Positions 11,132 to 18,797 of a DNA stretch of 64,000 nt are shown here, in pieces. Source of the stretch: Planctomycetota bacterium (lineage in GTDB: Bacteria; Planctomycetota; Planctomycetia; Pirellulales; Lacipirellulaceae); assembly GCA_029259945.1 (NCBI GenBank), contig JAJDEF010000008.1, forward strand, positions 1 through 64,000. Reading direction: 5' to 3'. Under the pieces are notes generated by a model that worked only from the letters and a program-made list of their open reading frames with translations, did not search any database and was not told the DNA's origin. Every line of letters starts with the position of its first letter. The stretch's first letter is position 1. Made by a program: the position numbers and the translations under genes.

Positions 11132-13240
11132 ATGCCAAAAGATCTCACCAAGCTCCGCAACATCGGCATCATTGCCCACATCGATGCCGGTAAAACCACC
11201 GTCACCGAGCGCATGCTCTATGTCTCGGGTTCAAAGCACCGCGCTGGCGAAGTTGATCGCGGTACCACCACCACCGACGATGATGCCGAAGAAGCCGAGC
11301 GCGGCATCACCATCTACTCGGCTTGTGTGACGTTCTCTTGGAACGATATCGAAATCAATCTGATCGACACGCCGGGTCACGTCGATTTTACCGCCGAAGT
11401 CGAGCGCAGTTTGCGTGTACTCGACGGTGCGGTGATTGTCTTTAGCGCTCGCGAAGGGGTCGAAGCCCAAAGCGAAACCGTCTGGCGTCAGGCCAATAAA
11501 TACAACGTGGCCCGCGTGGCGTTCATCAACAAGCTCGACCGCGAAGGGGCTGATTTCGAGTCGGTGTTTCAAGAAATCAAAGACCGGCTCGAAGCCAATC
11601 CACTAGCCCTACAAATTCCCGTGGGCTTGGGGCCGGCGCACGTCGACAACCCCTTTCGCGGAGTTCTCGATTTAGTGAACCAAAAAATGCTCGTCTTTCC
11701 TGACGGAAAAGAGGGGCGCGAGGTGCTCACCGAAGAAATCCCCGACGATCTTGCCGATGAGGCAGCCGTTTGGCGCGAGGAACTCATCGGCGAGCTCTCC
11801 AACTATAGCGACGAGTTGATGGAACTCGCCCTCACTGAAGAGCCCATTCCCACAAAGCTGATCTATCGAGTGATTCGTGACGCGACCGTCCACCAGCAAA
11901 TTCAGCCGGTTCTTTGTGGTTCGGCTTTGCACGGAGTGGGAGTTCAGCCGCTGCTCGATGCCGTGGCGGCCTACTTGCCCCATCCCCAAGAGATGCCGCC
12001 CGTCGAAGGCACCAACCCTTCCCCCAAATCGAAAGGCAAGAGTAAGCAAGAAGCCGACGAGCCAGAAAAAATCTTCCGCAAGCCCAGCGCCGACGAACCT
12101 TTTTGCGGCTTAGTCTTCAAAATCCTGCCTTACAAGACAGGTGATCTCAGTTGGGTGCGCATCTATTCGGGTACACTCGCCGGCAACAGTCGCGTGTTGA
12201 ATCCGGCCAAGGGAAAAAAAGAAAATGTCGCACAGCTTTGGCAAATTCATGCCAGTAAGAAAGAAGAGCAACTCCAGTCGGCGCAGGCAGGCAACATTGT
12301 GGGCGTCATTGGTTTGCGCGATTCGGTCACTGGCGACACGTTGTGCGACCCACGCGACCCGATTTTGCTCGAATCGATCGAGTTCCCCGAAACGGTCATC
12401 TCGATGGCGATCGAGCCCGAGAGCACTGCCGACAAGAAAAAATTGTCCGACGCGCTCGAGATGCTTCGCAAACAAGACCCCACCTTCACGGCCAACGAAA
12501 ACGAAGAAACGGGCCAGACGCTCATCAGCGGCATGGGCGAGTTGCATTTAGAAGTGATCCAACATCGGCTCGAGCGAGACTTCAAGCTCAACGTCAAAGT
12601 CCATAACCCGCGCGTAAGTTATCGCGAAACCATCCGCGAGTCGGTCGAAGTCGTGGGCGAATGCAACCGTCTGATCAACGGCGTGCAGCACACGGCCCAA
12701 GTAAAACTACGCGTCGAGCCGTTCGACACGCGCACCGGTGGGGTGATGATCAGCAACTCGCTCGACCATGGGTTGCCCAACGAGATGCTTTGCGTCGTGC
12801 TCGAAGAGCTAGAAACCGCAGGGCAGGGCGGCGGCGTGCTCGGCTTTCCGCTCATGCGGGTGAAGGTCACTCTGTTGAGCGGCAAAATGCACGAGACCGA
12901 TTCCACCGAAATCGCTTTCCGCACAGCCGCCAACCTAGCGCTCGATGCCGGCTTACGCAAAGCAGGCACGGTATTGCTCGAACCGATTATGAAACTCGAG
13001 ATCTCGACGCCTGACGAACACGTGGGCGATTTGGGGGGCGACCTACAAAAACGCCGCGCGATCATCCATCAAACCCAAAGCCGGGGCAATCTGACGGTAC
13101 TCCACGCCGACGCCCCGCTGGCCGAGTTGTTCGGCTATTCCAGCGCCATGCGGAGCCTCAGCCAAGGCCGCGCCAGTTGCTCGATGACCCCGACCAACTA
13201 CGCCCCCGCCCCCGAAGAAATTCTCAAGCGGTTTCTGTGA
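11132..13240 (+). CDS. fusA: elongation factor G family GTPase (divergent type)
   Basis: This 702-residue translocation GTPase has G1 AHIDAGKTT, G3 DTPGH and G4 NKLDR, and the C-terminal domains carry GMGELHLEVI and YRETI. It occupies the fusA place after rpsG. Switch I reads GTTTTDDDAEEAERGITI where classical EF-G has a MDWMEQEQERGITI-like segment, and the domain II linker holds a Lys/Ser/Pro-rich insert (NPSPKSKGKSKQEADEPEK). The sequence therefore resembles the EF-G paralogues described in spirochaetes and planctomycetes (spdEFG types) rather than canonical EF-G. Which of translocation or ribosome recycling it serves cannot be decided here. No tuf gene follows. Confidence 0.9.
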   Translation: MPKDLTKLRNIGIIAHIDAGKTTVTERMLYVSGSKHRAGEVDRGTTTTDDDAEEAERGITIYSACVTFSWNDIEINLIDTPGHVDFTAEVERSLRVLDGAVIVFSAREGVEAQSETVWRQANKYNVARVAFINKLDREGADFESVFQEIKDRLEANPLALQIPVGLGPAHVDNPFRGVLDLVNQKMLVFPDGKEGREVLTEEIPDDLADEAAVWREELIGELSNYSDELMELALTEEPIPTKLIYRVIRDATVHQQIQPVLCGSALHGVGVQPLLDAVAAYLPHPQEMPPVEGTNPSPKSKGKSKQEADEPEKIFRKPSADEPFCGLVFKILPYKTGDLSWVRIYSGTLAGNSRVLNPAKGKKENVAQLWQIHASKKEEQLQSAQAGNIVGVIGLRDSVTGDTLCDPRDPILLESIEFPETVISMAIEPESTADKKKLSDALEMLRKQDPTFTANENEETGQTLISGMGELHLEVIQHRLERDFKLNVKVHNPRVSYRETIRESVEVVGECNRLINGVQHTAQVKLRVEPFDTRTGGVMISNSLDHGLPNEMLCVVLEELETAGQGGGVLGFPLMRVKVTLLSGKMHETDSTEIAFRTAANLALDAGLRKAGTVLLEPIMKLEISTPDEHVGDLGGDLQKRRAIIHQTQSRGNLTVLHADAPLAELFGYSSAMRSLSQGRASCSMTPTNYAPAPEEILKRFL

Positions 13241-13251
13241 TTGCTGCTGTA

Positions 13252-13315
13252 TTCCCGGCCAGGATGGCCCGGCTATGTGCCGAATGCCATAACCGGGCCA
13301 TCCTGGTGCGGAACG
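13252..13315. repeat. REP inverted pair 1 (REPIN-like)
   Basis: A reverse copy (13252-13275, CCGGCCAGGATGGCCCGG core) and a forward copy (13288-13314, GGGCCATCCTGGTGC core) face each other head to head, 12 bases behind the EF-G stop and before the 3' end of the RAYT gene. The right arm of the forward copy has a mismatch. The tail GTGCAACACCCCATCACGCC is shared with pair 2. Confidence 0.85.
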
Positions 13316-13342
13316 TGCAACACCCCATCACGCCAAACTCCA

Positions 13343-13843
13343 TCAATCAATATTAACCACTACGCCATGGGCATGCCGCTCGACATATTCCATCGCATTC
13401 TGCAAACGAACGTCATCGTCGATATACACAATAAACCGCCCCGCCGACCACAACGACTTCGCTATAGCCCGGCCATCCTGGCCGGAACCCAAACGCCGCC
13501 GATGCAATACCGCCGTCGCTGACCGACGTTTCAACCTCGCCACGACGACCTTGATCGGCTCGTCCATCGGTGCGAACAACACATGGACATGCGTTGGTTC
13601 GATCGCCATGGTCAGAACAGAGTGATTTTGCTCCTCGCAAATCTTTCGAATTGTGTCGGCCACCAAGTCGCACTCTTCGGCGGAGAGTACCACCGCATGA
13701 TGTGTCATTCGTAGTCGGATCGCCGATTCAAGAAACGGGTCGGGATCGATGAGATTCCCCTGGTACCAACTCCCCCGCAGGTCGCCGTGCAACCAAGTGC
13801 CATACGTGGTGGCGATCCAGTGAATGCCCAGAAGTTGCGTCAC
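13343..13843 (-). CDS. REP-associated tyrosine transposase (RAYT, IS200/Y1-like)
   Basis: This 166-residue protein of the HUH/Y1 transposase superfamily cleaves and joins single-stranded DNA and is thought to mobilise REP repeats. Residues 13-25 carry the RAYT-like TYGTWLHGDLRGS. HVH at residues 85-87 is the HUH metal-binding motif, and Y153 in MEYVERH is the probable catalytic tyrosine. The GTG start at 13841-13843 is preferred: it follows GAAGGATATCTGCC, and the family motif begins shortly after, while an upstream ATG adds 16 unconserved residues. Inverted REP pairs flank the gene on both sides, and a single REP lies inside it in frame, encoding about residues 119-127. Both active-site motifs are intact, so the gene may still be active. 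Confidence 0.85.
   Translation of the reverse strand: MTQLLGIHWIATTYGTWLHGDLRGSWYQGNLIDPDPFLESAIRLRMTHHAVVLSAEECDLVADTIRKICEEQNHSVLTMAIEPTHVHVLFAPMDEPIKVVVARLKRRSATAVLHRRRLGSGQDGRAIAKSLWSAGRFIVYIDDDVRLQNAMEYVERHAHGVVVNID
13463..13487 (+). repeat. single REP copy inside the RAYT gene
   Basis: Forward copy with head CTATAGCC and perfect arms CCGGCCA / TGGCCGG around TCC, followed by GAAC. On the minus strand it is read in frame as GSGQDGRAI within the transposase. Confidence 0.85.
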
Positions 13844-13941
13844 GGCAGATATCCTTCGCCAGGGATGGATGAATACGATACAAACGTACACTATATCCGA
13901 TTGATGGTCAATACCTTTTTGGAGGAATCGTCACCATTCAT

Positions 13942-14031
13942 TTCCGGCCAGGATGGCCGGGCTATGGTCCCGATGCCACCTTTTCCCGCTGAACGTCCCC
14001 CCCCCATAGCCGGGCCATCCTGGCCCGGAAC
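13942..14031. repeat. REP inverted pair 2 (REPIN-like)
   Basis: Reverse copy 13942-13966 and forward copy 14005-14031 (arms CGGGCCA / TGGCCCG) with heads facing inwards across about 38 bases that include a run of nine C. It lies between the RAYT start and the end of the membrane protein gene. The tail GTGTAACACCCCATCACGCC matches pair 1. Confidence 0.88.
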
Positions 14032-14063
14032 GTGTAACACCCCATCACGCCAAACCACACCCC

Positions 14064-15461
14064 TCACCCCAGCTCCTCGCGCAACCAAGCCCTCCGCGCA
14101 ATGCCCAGCAGCAACCAACCGACAAGCCCAAACAAAATACCCATGAGTGCCGACACAGAATAGAAATAGTGAAGATATTGAGGAGCATCAGCCCAGGCCA
14201 TAAAGATGCCCGTAGTTACTCCAGCGAGTACATAACCGCCGCTGATACACGCGATACTCGATCGCCATCGCGCGACAGAAATAGCAAGCGCAACGAGCAG
14301 CAATTGGGCGCTAGGCACCCACAACAGGTAGCCAATAACAAGTTTCGAGAGGTTGTATTTGATCGGCAAGCCGATAAGCATCGCCACCACCAACGCGGCA
14401 CAACTAAGCGACAGCCACATCCAAGCCGCTTGCTTGGCGAGCGATTTCAGTAAACCGTCGAAGTATTCTTCACGGCTCGCCGGGCGCAGTAGCTCTTGGG
14501 CGAGGCGAGACTTCCGTTGTCGTAGCAATATCCCCGCGTTGAATGCAGGTGCCATAACGGCAGCCAAGACGAGCATGCTAATAGTTTGAAACGACTTGTC
14601 AGAAAAGTTAGTGACCTGCGATAAAATGACACCGTACACGACACAGCCAAGGCCGATCAAAAGTGCCCGAAAGATACCTGGTATTTGCCCCCATCCGTAT
14701 TCCGCGAGGTCGGTTGGCGTCATGAGCCTTTGGGCCAATCGATCGTGCCAAAAGTCGGTGGATTTGCGGCCCCAGATGCCTCGTTCAACTTTGCGACCCT
14801 GCATCCGCCGCTGCTCAACCAGTTCTAACCGAGACAGCGAACCCGGTATACCCAACGGCATCACCTGATAGTCGTCCATCTCTTCATTCAAGTTGGCCAG
14901 TCGCCAAAGCCAAGCAACCACCATTCCCAAGCCTGCTAGGGCTGCCACAGCGTGAGTTGCTCCGAAACCACCTCCATCAGAAAACCAGAAGGGACTGGCG
15001 GGAGGATACATGCCACTTAGCAAGACAACCCCTATGGGCAACATGTATAAAGCAGAATTGAATTGGAGAGCGTGCAAAAACAGTCCACCAAGCAAGAGCG
15101 CAAAAGCCAGTGGCCCCAGTGGAGAGATCCCCTGCAAAAGCGAAAACACCAGCGGATTGGCGACCAGCATGATTCCCAGCACCGTACCGATCACCCTGAG
15201 GTGTGGCCCCGTATAGCCAGGAATCAACCGTGCGCGAGAATTGGCGAATTGCCATTTGGAAACGGCAACAAACAACTGCATGCCGGCGCAGATCGGTATG
15301 CCGATACCAAAAACGGCAGAGAAGAGCATCGCCTTATCAGTGTCGCGGCTCAACGAGCCAAAAAAACCAAGCAGCATCAGCAGCAAAGTCATCGGAACAA
15401 AAAACCATATCCACCGCCAGGTGGTATAAGTCAGCAGCACTTGTCGTTCGAGTTGGAACAT
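14064..15461 (-). CDS. polytopic membrane protein, probable partner of the upstream ABC ATPase
   Basis: This 465-residue protein has about ten hydrophobic segments, among them WIWFFVPMTLLLMLLGFF near the N terminus and LMGILFGLVGWLLLGIARR near the C terminus, with a charged loop at about residues 190-250. No recognisable enzymatic motif is seen. Its place as third gene after a GntR/YtrA-type regulator and an ABC ATPase suggests the permease half of an ABC-2-like exporter, by analogy with ytr-type operons. That role is inferred from context. An inverted repeat of 101 bases lies between it and the ATPase gene. Confidence 0.6.
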   Translation of the reverse strand: MFQLERQVLLTYTTWRWIWFFVPMTLLLMLLGFFGSLSRDTDKAMLFSAVFGIGIPICAGMQLFVAVSKWQFANSRARLIPGYTGPHLRVIGTVLGIMLVANPLVFSLLQGISPLGPLAFALLLGGLFLHALQFNSALYMLPIGVVLLSGMYPPASPFWFSDGGGFGATHAVAALAGLGMVVAWLWRLANLNEEMDDYQVMPLGIPGSLSRLELVEQRRMQGRKVERGIWGRKSTDFWHDRLAQRLMTPTDLAEYGWGQIPGIFRALLIGLGCVVYGVILSQVTNFSDKSFQTISMLVLAAVMAPAFNAGILLRQRKSRLAQELLRPASREEYFDGLLKSLAKQAAWMWLSLSCAALVVAMLIGLPIKYNLSKLVIGYLLWVPSAQLLLVALAISVARWRSSIACISGGYVLAGVTTGIFMAWADAPQYLHYFYSVSALMGILFGLVGWLLLGIARRAWLREELG

Positions 15462-15486
15462 AGCTCAGCTTCTTTCTCAATCAATA

Positions 15487-15587
15487 GAACCACGAAATAT
15501 ACGAAACAAACGAAAGATTGAGATACCCCGTGTGCATGGTTGCCATACAACTTCTTTAGTGTTTTTTGTGTATTTCGTGGTGGTTCC
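15487..15587. repeat. long inverted repeat of the ACCACGAAATA type
   Basis: The left arm GAACCACGAAATATACGAAA (from 15487) and the right arm TTTGTGTATTTCGTGGTGGTTCC (ending 15587) are imperfect reverse complements around a ~35-base centre. The element fills the gap between the ABC ATPase and membrane protein genes. It looks like a separate palindromic intergenic repeat family; mobility is unknown. Confidence 0.6.
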
Positions 15588-15623
15588 TTCTTTTTCATAG
15601 GAGGGACGTCTACTCAGCTACCC

Positions 15624-16499
15624 TCACCCATGCATCTCGATAAAAATGTCTTCCAAACTAAGATCATGTACCGTGATGTCTGCGTCCCAGGTCGTTCGCA
15701 TTTGGTCGACCAAGCTCTCGTCGAAATCAGCGATGCTAACCGTAGCGGCTGCCCCTTCGACTTCGCAGCGCAAGGCACCCGGCACTGCAAAGCTACGAGG
15801 CAGCTCTTGCCGCGAAGAGATACGAAGCCGTTTCACGCGTTCTTTCAGTTCATCCAGCTCGCCATGGAACGCAATGCGCCCCTCGCGCAAAATCGCCACA
15901 CGGCTGGCTACTCGTTCTAGGTCGCTGGTGATGTGAGTCGAGAACAACACCGTCCGGTTTGGTTGGTCGATGATTTCAATCAGCGTTTGCAAAAAATGCC
16001 GACGCGCGCTCGGGTCGAGGCTAGCGACCGGCTCGTCGAGGATCAGCAAATCAGGCTCATGCCCCAAAGCCAATACAATGCCCAGCGTTTGCAACTGCCC
16101 CACCGACAACGGGCCGACCCGATCTTCCAACGGCAGTTGCCACTGCTGACAAAGTCGATCGACCAGCCCGTGATTCCAAGTCGGATAGAATGCTGCCGTA
16201 TAGGCAATCACTTGCCGCACGCGCATCCAGGGGTAGCTCACCATTTCTTGCGGGACGTAGCCGAGCCGTGCCTTCGACGCCGCCGAAAGGTGCCAGGCAT
16301 CGTCGGCAAAAATCGCGGCACTGCCGCCCGACTTTCTCAGCAGCCCCAAGGCACACTTAATCAGCGTCGACTTGCCGCTGCCGTTTTTTCCCAGCAGCCC
16401 CAGCACCGTGCCGGTCGGCACTTCCAAATTGAGTTCGCGAAGAACCTGCTTAGAGCCAAAGTTTTTTTGTAGTTGGTCGATATCAATGGGGAGTGTCAT
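15624..16499 (-). CDS. ABC transporter ATP-binding protein
   Basis: This 291-residue nucleotide-binding subunit shows Walker A GKNGSGKS (about residues 37-44), Q-loop VPQE, a signature LSVGQ, Walker B LLILDEP with the following D-loop, and switch STHI. The C-terminal ~80 residues form an accessory domain as in ABC-2-type exporters. Its start overlaps the stop of the GntR gene by four bases (ATGA), which indicates translational coupling. With the downstream membrane protein it probably forms an exporter; the substrate is unknown, although ytr-type systems in Firmicutes respond to cell-wall antibiotics. Confidence 0.9.
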   Translation of the reverse strand: MTLPIDIDQLQKNFGSKQVLRELNLEVPTGTVLGLLGKNGSGKSTLIKCALGLLRKSGGSAAIFADDAWHLSAASKARLGYVPQEMVSYPWMRVRQVIAYTAAFYPTWNHGLVDRLCQQWQLPLEDRVGPLSVGQLQTLGIVLALGHEPDLLILDEPVASLDPSARRHFLQTLIEIIDQPNRTVLFSTHITSDLERVASRVAILREGRIAFHGELDELKERVKRLRISSRQELPRSFAVPGALRCEVEGAAATVSIADFDESLVDQMRTTWDADITVHDLSLEDIFIEMHG

Positions 16500-16903
16500 C
16501 GCGTAGTCTCCTCGGCCGTTTTGTTAAGAAGGCGGTTCAAGGTCTCTCGGATTTCAGAATCGGCGAGCCCCAGCTGCTGGGCGCGGTGGATCGCTAGCGC
16601 TGCCAGTTGGCGAAATTGTTCTTGGCGTTCGAGAAGGGTTCCTGTGGGAACCGGTTTGAGAACACGCATACCTTGGCCACGAACCCGCTCGACGACCCCC
16701 TCGGCTTCGAGGCGAGAGTAGGCCTTGCTCACGGTCATCGGGTTGATCGAGGCCGCTTGGGCGACTCGACGAACGCTGGGCAAAAGATCGCCTTCGGCCA
16801 GTTTTTCCCCGAGAATGAGGGCATGCACCTGATCGATCAGCTGCCGATAAATCGGCACGCCCGACGAGGGGTGAATCTCAAATGGGATAGGTCGCGGGTC
16901 CAT
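16496..16903 (-). CDS. GntR-family transcriptional regulator, YtrA-like
   Basis: This 135-residue regulator has an N-terminal winged helix: the IYRQLIDQVHALILGEKLAEG and LPSVRRVAQAASINPMTVSKAY segments are the GntR DNA-binding signature. Only a short helical C-terminal part follows, typical of the YtrA subfamily, whose members repress the adjacent ABC transporter operon. The ATG at 16903 is chosen because homology begins about there; an upstream in-frame ATG at 16924 would place the coding region over a perfect palindrome. The gene overlaps the ABC ATPase start by four bases, so regulator and transporter are one transcription unit. Confidence 0.88.
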   Translation of the reverse strand: MDPRPIPFEIHPSSGVPIYRQLIDQVHALILGEKLAEGDLLPSVRRVAQAASINPMTVSKAYSRLEAEGVVERVRGQGMRVLKPVPTGTLLERQEQFRQLAALAIHRAQQLGLADSEIRETLNRLLNKTAEETTR

Positions 16904-16938
16904 GTGTATCACTGTGCAATACACTAGGTTGGTGTCAA
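16904..16938 (-). promoter_or_regulatory. promoter -35 and palindromic operator of the GntR operon
   Basis: On the minus strand a consensus TTGACA (16933-16938) is followed by GTGTAT-N9-ATACAC (16904-16924), whose last base abuts the ATG of the GntR gene. YtrA-type regulators bind inverted repeats in their own promoters, so autorepression is likely. A clear -10 hexamer was not found; it probably lies inside the palindrome. Confidence 0.55.
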
Positions 16939-16956
16939 GAGTTGCATCGACGCTCG

Positions 16957-17019
16957 GTCCCGGCCAGGATGGCTGGGCTATGGACGACCCCCCATAGCCG
17001 GGTCATCCTGACCCGGAAC
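16957..17019. repeat. REP inverted pair 3 (REPIN-like)
   Basis: Reverse copy (CCGGCCAGGATGGCTGGG) and forward copy (arms CGGGTCA / TGACCCG) separated by about 11 bases, heads inwards. It lies downstream of the first MCP-PAS gene. It shares its tail and following sequence with pair 4, as part of the same duplication. Confidence 0.88.
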
Positions 17020-17090
17020 GCGCAACACCCCATCACACCCAAGCCCCACTAAAAAAGATCAACAATCAAAGATCACAAATCAAACATCCC

Positions 17091-18401
17091 TTAAGGCACC
17101 ATGCGATAAGCCTTGATGGCCCGCTCGATGTCCTTGCGGCTTGGTTTGGTGCGGACAGAGATATATCCCACGAGTTTCTTGTTTTCAAAGCATGGGAAAA
17201 CGTTGGCCTTCACCCAATAAAGTTTGCCGTGTTGGGTTTTGTTGCAAACAAAGCCTTGCCACAATTTCCCCGCCTTGTTCGTTTCCCAAAGATCAGCAAA
17301 TGCCGTCTTAGGCATGTCGGGGTGGCGAATAATGTTGTGTGGCTTGCCCTCCAGTTCGCCCTGCTCATACTCAGCAAATTTATAGAAGGCATTGTTCGCA
17401 AACGTGATTTTCCCACGCGTGTCGGTCGCCGAAATCAGAATATCGTCCTCGGCCAGCACTAATTCTTTCTCGCCCTTCGTAAATCGATCTCGAGCACGGA
17501 AATCGCTGGCTTCGACCACCGATGCCAACCGCTCCAAAGGATCGATCACGTCGAAGGTTTCCCCTTGCATGGCCATCAGCTCTAGCAAGAAGGAAAACGT
17601 TTTCGCGATCGAGCTGATTTCTTGAGATTCGTTTTCCAATTCGATCGAAGAACTAGCCAGTTCGCGAAACTTTTTGCTCGAAGCCTGTAGTTGGGCGCTA
17701 AATTGAGAGGTCTCGTTAGCAATTGCCGAGGCTTTGTCGCGAGTTGTCGAAACCGTATTGACCGACTCCTGCATGTTTTTAACCGCTTGGTTCACCCCGT
17801 GCAGCAATTCGTCACTAGCGGTGCCGATTTGCTCCATCGTGTCGCGGATCTTCTTATTGGCTTCTTTGGTGGTTCCTGAAAGTTCCTTGACTTCGCTGGC
17901 CACTACCGCAAAACCTTTGCCTGCCTCGCCTGCACGTGATGCCTCGATCGTGGCGTTCAAGGCAAGGAGATTCGTTTGATTGGCAATGCCATCGACAATC
18001 TCTACCAGCCCATTGATCGCTGCAAAGTGGGTCTCTAAAGCAGCCATCTTCTCGTTGATGACTCCCATTTCAGCCGTGCGATCTTCCGCTTCGGAAACGA
18101 CTCGTCCAACAATGGACTCGATTTCTTGGACATTGGTTTGCACCAAAGCCATCCGTTCGAGAATACTTTCGAATTCCGTGCTACTTTCTTGGATCGCCTG
18201 GTTTTGATTCCCAATCGTATACGACGACGACTTGGCCACGCCCCCAAGCTGCACGCCCGCAGCACGGAACAAGATATTTCGTAGCCCCACTTTGCTAAAG
18301 TCAACTAGTGAGCCGTCCGCGGGTGTTTCCTTTTTTTTGAGTCGCCCAAATCGACGAAGTTTTGAAGTTGGTTTAGGTGCTTTGGTTTTAGTCGCTGCCA
18401 T
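17091..18401 (-). CDS. soluble methyl-accepting chemotaxis-type receptor with C-terminal PAS domain, copy 1
   Basis: This 436-residue protein has no transmembrane segment. Residues about 60-280 form a coiled-coil MCP signalling domain with the conserved hairpin tip ([20 protein letters not shown], then [17 protein letters not shown]). Residues about 310-430 form a PAS domain of the Aer type ([28 protein letters not shown]), which in Aer binds FAD and senses redox state. Here the signalling domain comes before the PAS domain, the reverse of Aer. The N terminus is Lys-rich. It is one of two adjacent paralogues; no cheW, cheA or flagellar gene is nearby. The tip reads ASRAG where copy 2 and most MCPs have AARAG. 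Confidence 0.85.
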   Translation of the reverse strand: MAATKTKAPKPTSKLRRFGRLKKKETPADGSLVDFSKVGLRNILFRAAGVQLGGVAKSSSYTIGNQNQAIQESSTEFESILERMALVQTNVQEIESIVGRVVSEAEDRTAEMGVINEKMAALETHFAAINGLVEIVDGIANQTNLLALNATIEASRAGEAGKGFAVVASEVKELSGTTKEANKKIRDTMEQIGTASDELLHGVNQAVKNMQESVNTVSTTRDKASAIANETSQFSAQLQASSKKFRELASSSIELENESQEISSIAKTFSFLLELMAMQGETFDVIDPLERLASVVEASDFRARDRFTKGEKELVLAEDDILISATDTRGKITFANNAFYKFAEYEQGELEGKPHNIIRHPDMPKTAFADLWETNKAGKLWQGFVCNKTQHGKLYWVKANVFPCFENKKLVGYISVRTKPSRKDIERAIKAYRMVP

Positions 18402-18797
18402 GATTTTCTGCCCTTATATATTGCCGCTGGGGAATAGTCAGTAAGTGATTCGAGCCAAATGTTCTGACTCAGGAATCAGCAAGAGAACCACCGTGTCTTT
18501 TTGGCCCAGATAAACATAGGCGCCAAATCGGTTTGAGGCAGAAAAAATAAGCTTTTATAGCCGGGGCATTGCCCCCAGACCTCCGCGCGTAACAAGGGGG
18601 TTCAAGCCACTCCCTGCGCGAATAGAACGAGGGCAACAATATTCACAGAAGCGTTTGTCAATCGTCCCGGCCAGGATGGCCGGGCTATGGGAGAATGCTA
18701 TAGCCGGGTCATCCTGACCCGGAACGCGCAACATCCCATTCAACCCAAGCCCCAATTGAAAAAAGATCAACAATCAAAGATCACCAATCAGACATCC
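18402..18797. other. intergenic region between the two MCP-PAS genes
   Basis: No gene is visible. It holds a short hairpin GGGGC-ATT-GCCCC at 18563-18575 preceded by TATAGCC, which resembles a degenerate REP head, and REP pair 4. The last ~75 bases (AAAGATCAACAATCAAAGAT and following) repeat the sequence behind copy 1. Confidence 0.6.
18664..18725. repeat. REP inverted pair 4 (REPIN-like)
   Basis: Reverse copy (CCGGCCAGGATGGCCGGG) and forward copy (arms CGGGTCA / TGACCCG), heads separated by about 10 bases. The forward copy is the same arm variant as in pair 3, consistent with the pair having been duplicated together with the MCP-PAS gene. Confidence 0.88.

Noticed and set aside
10507..11214. 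235-codon frame antisense to rpsG
   Set aside because: rpsG on the other strand is unambiguous; no start signal or family match for the antisense frame.
18580..18615. possible tRNA from a T-loop-like GGTTCAAGCC
   Set aside because: No acceptor stem, anticodon arm or D-arm can be folded around it; a GC-rich hairpin region only.
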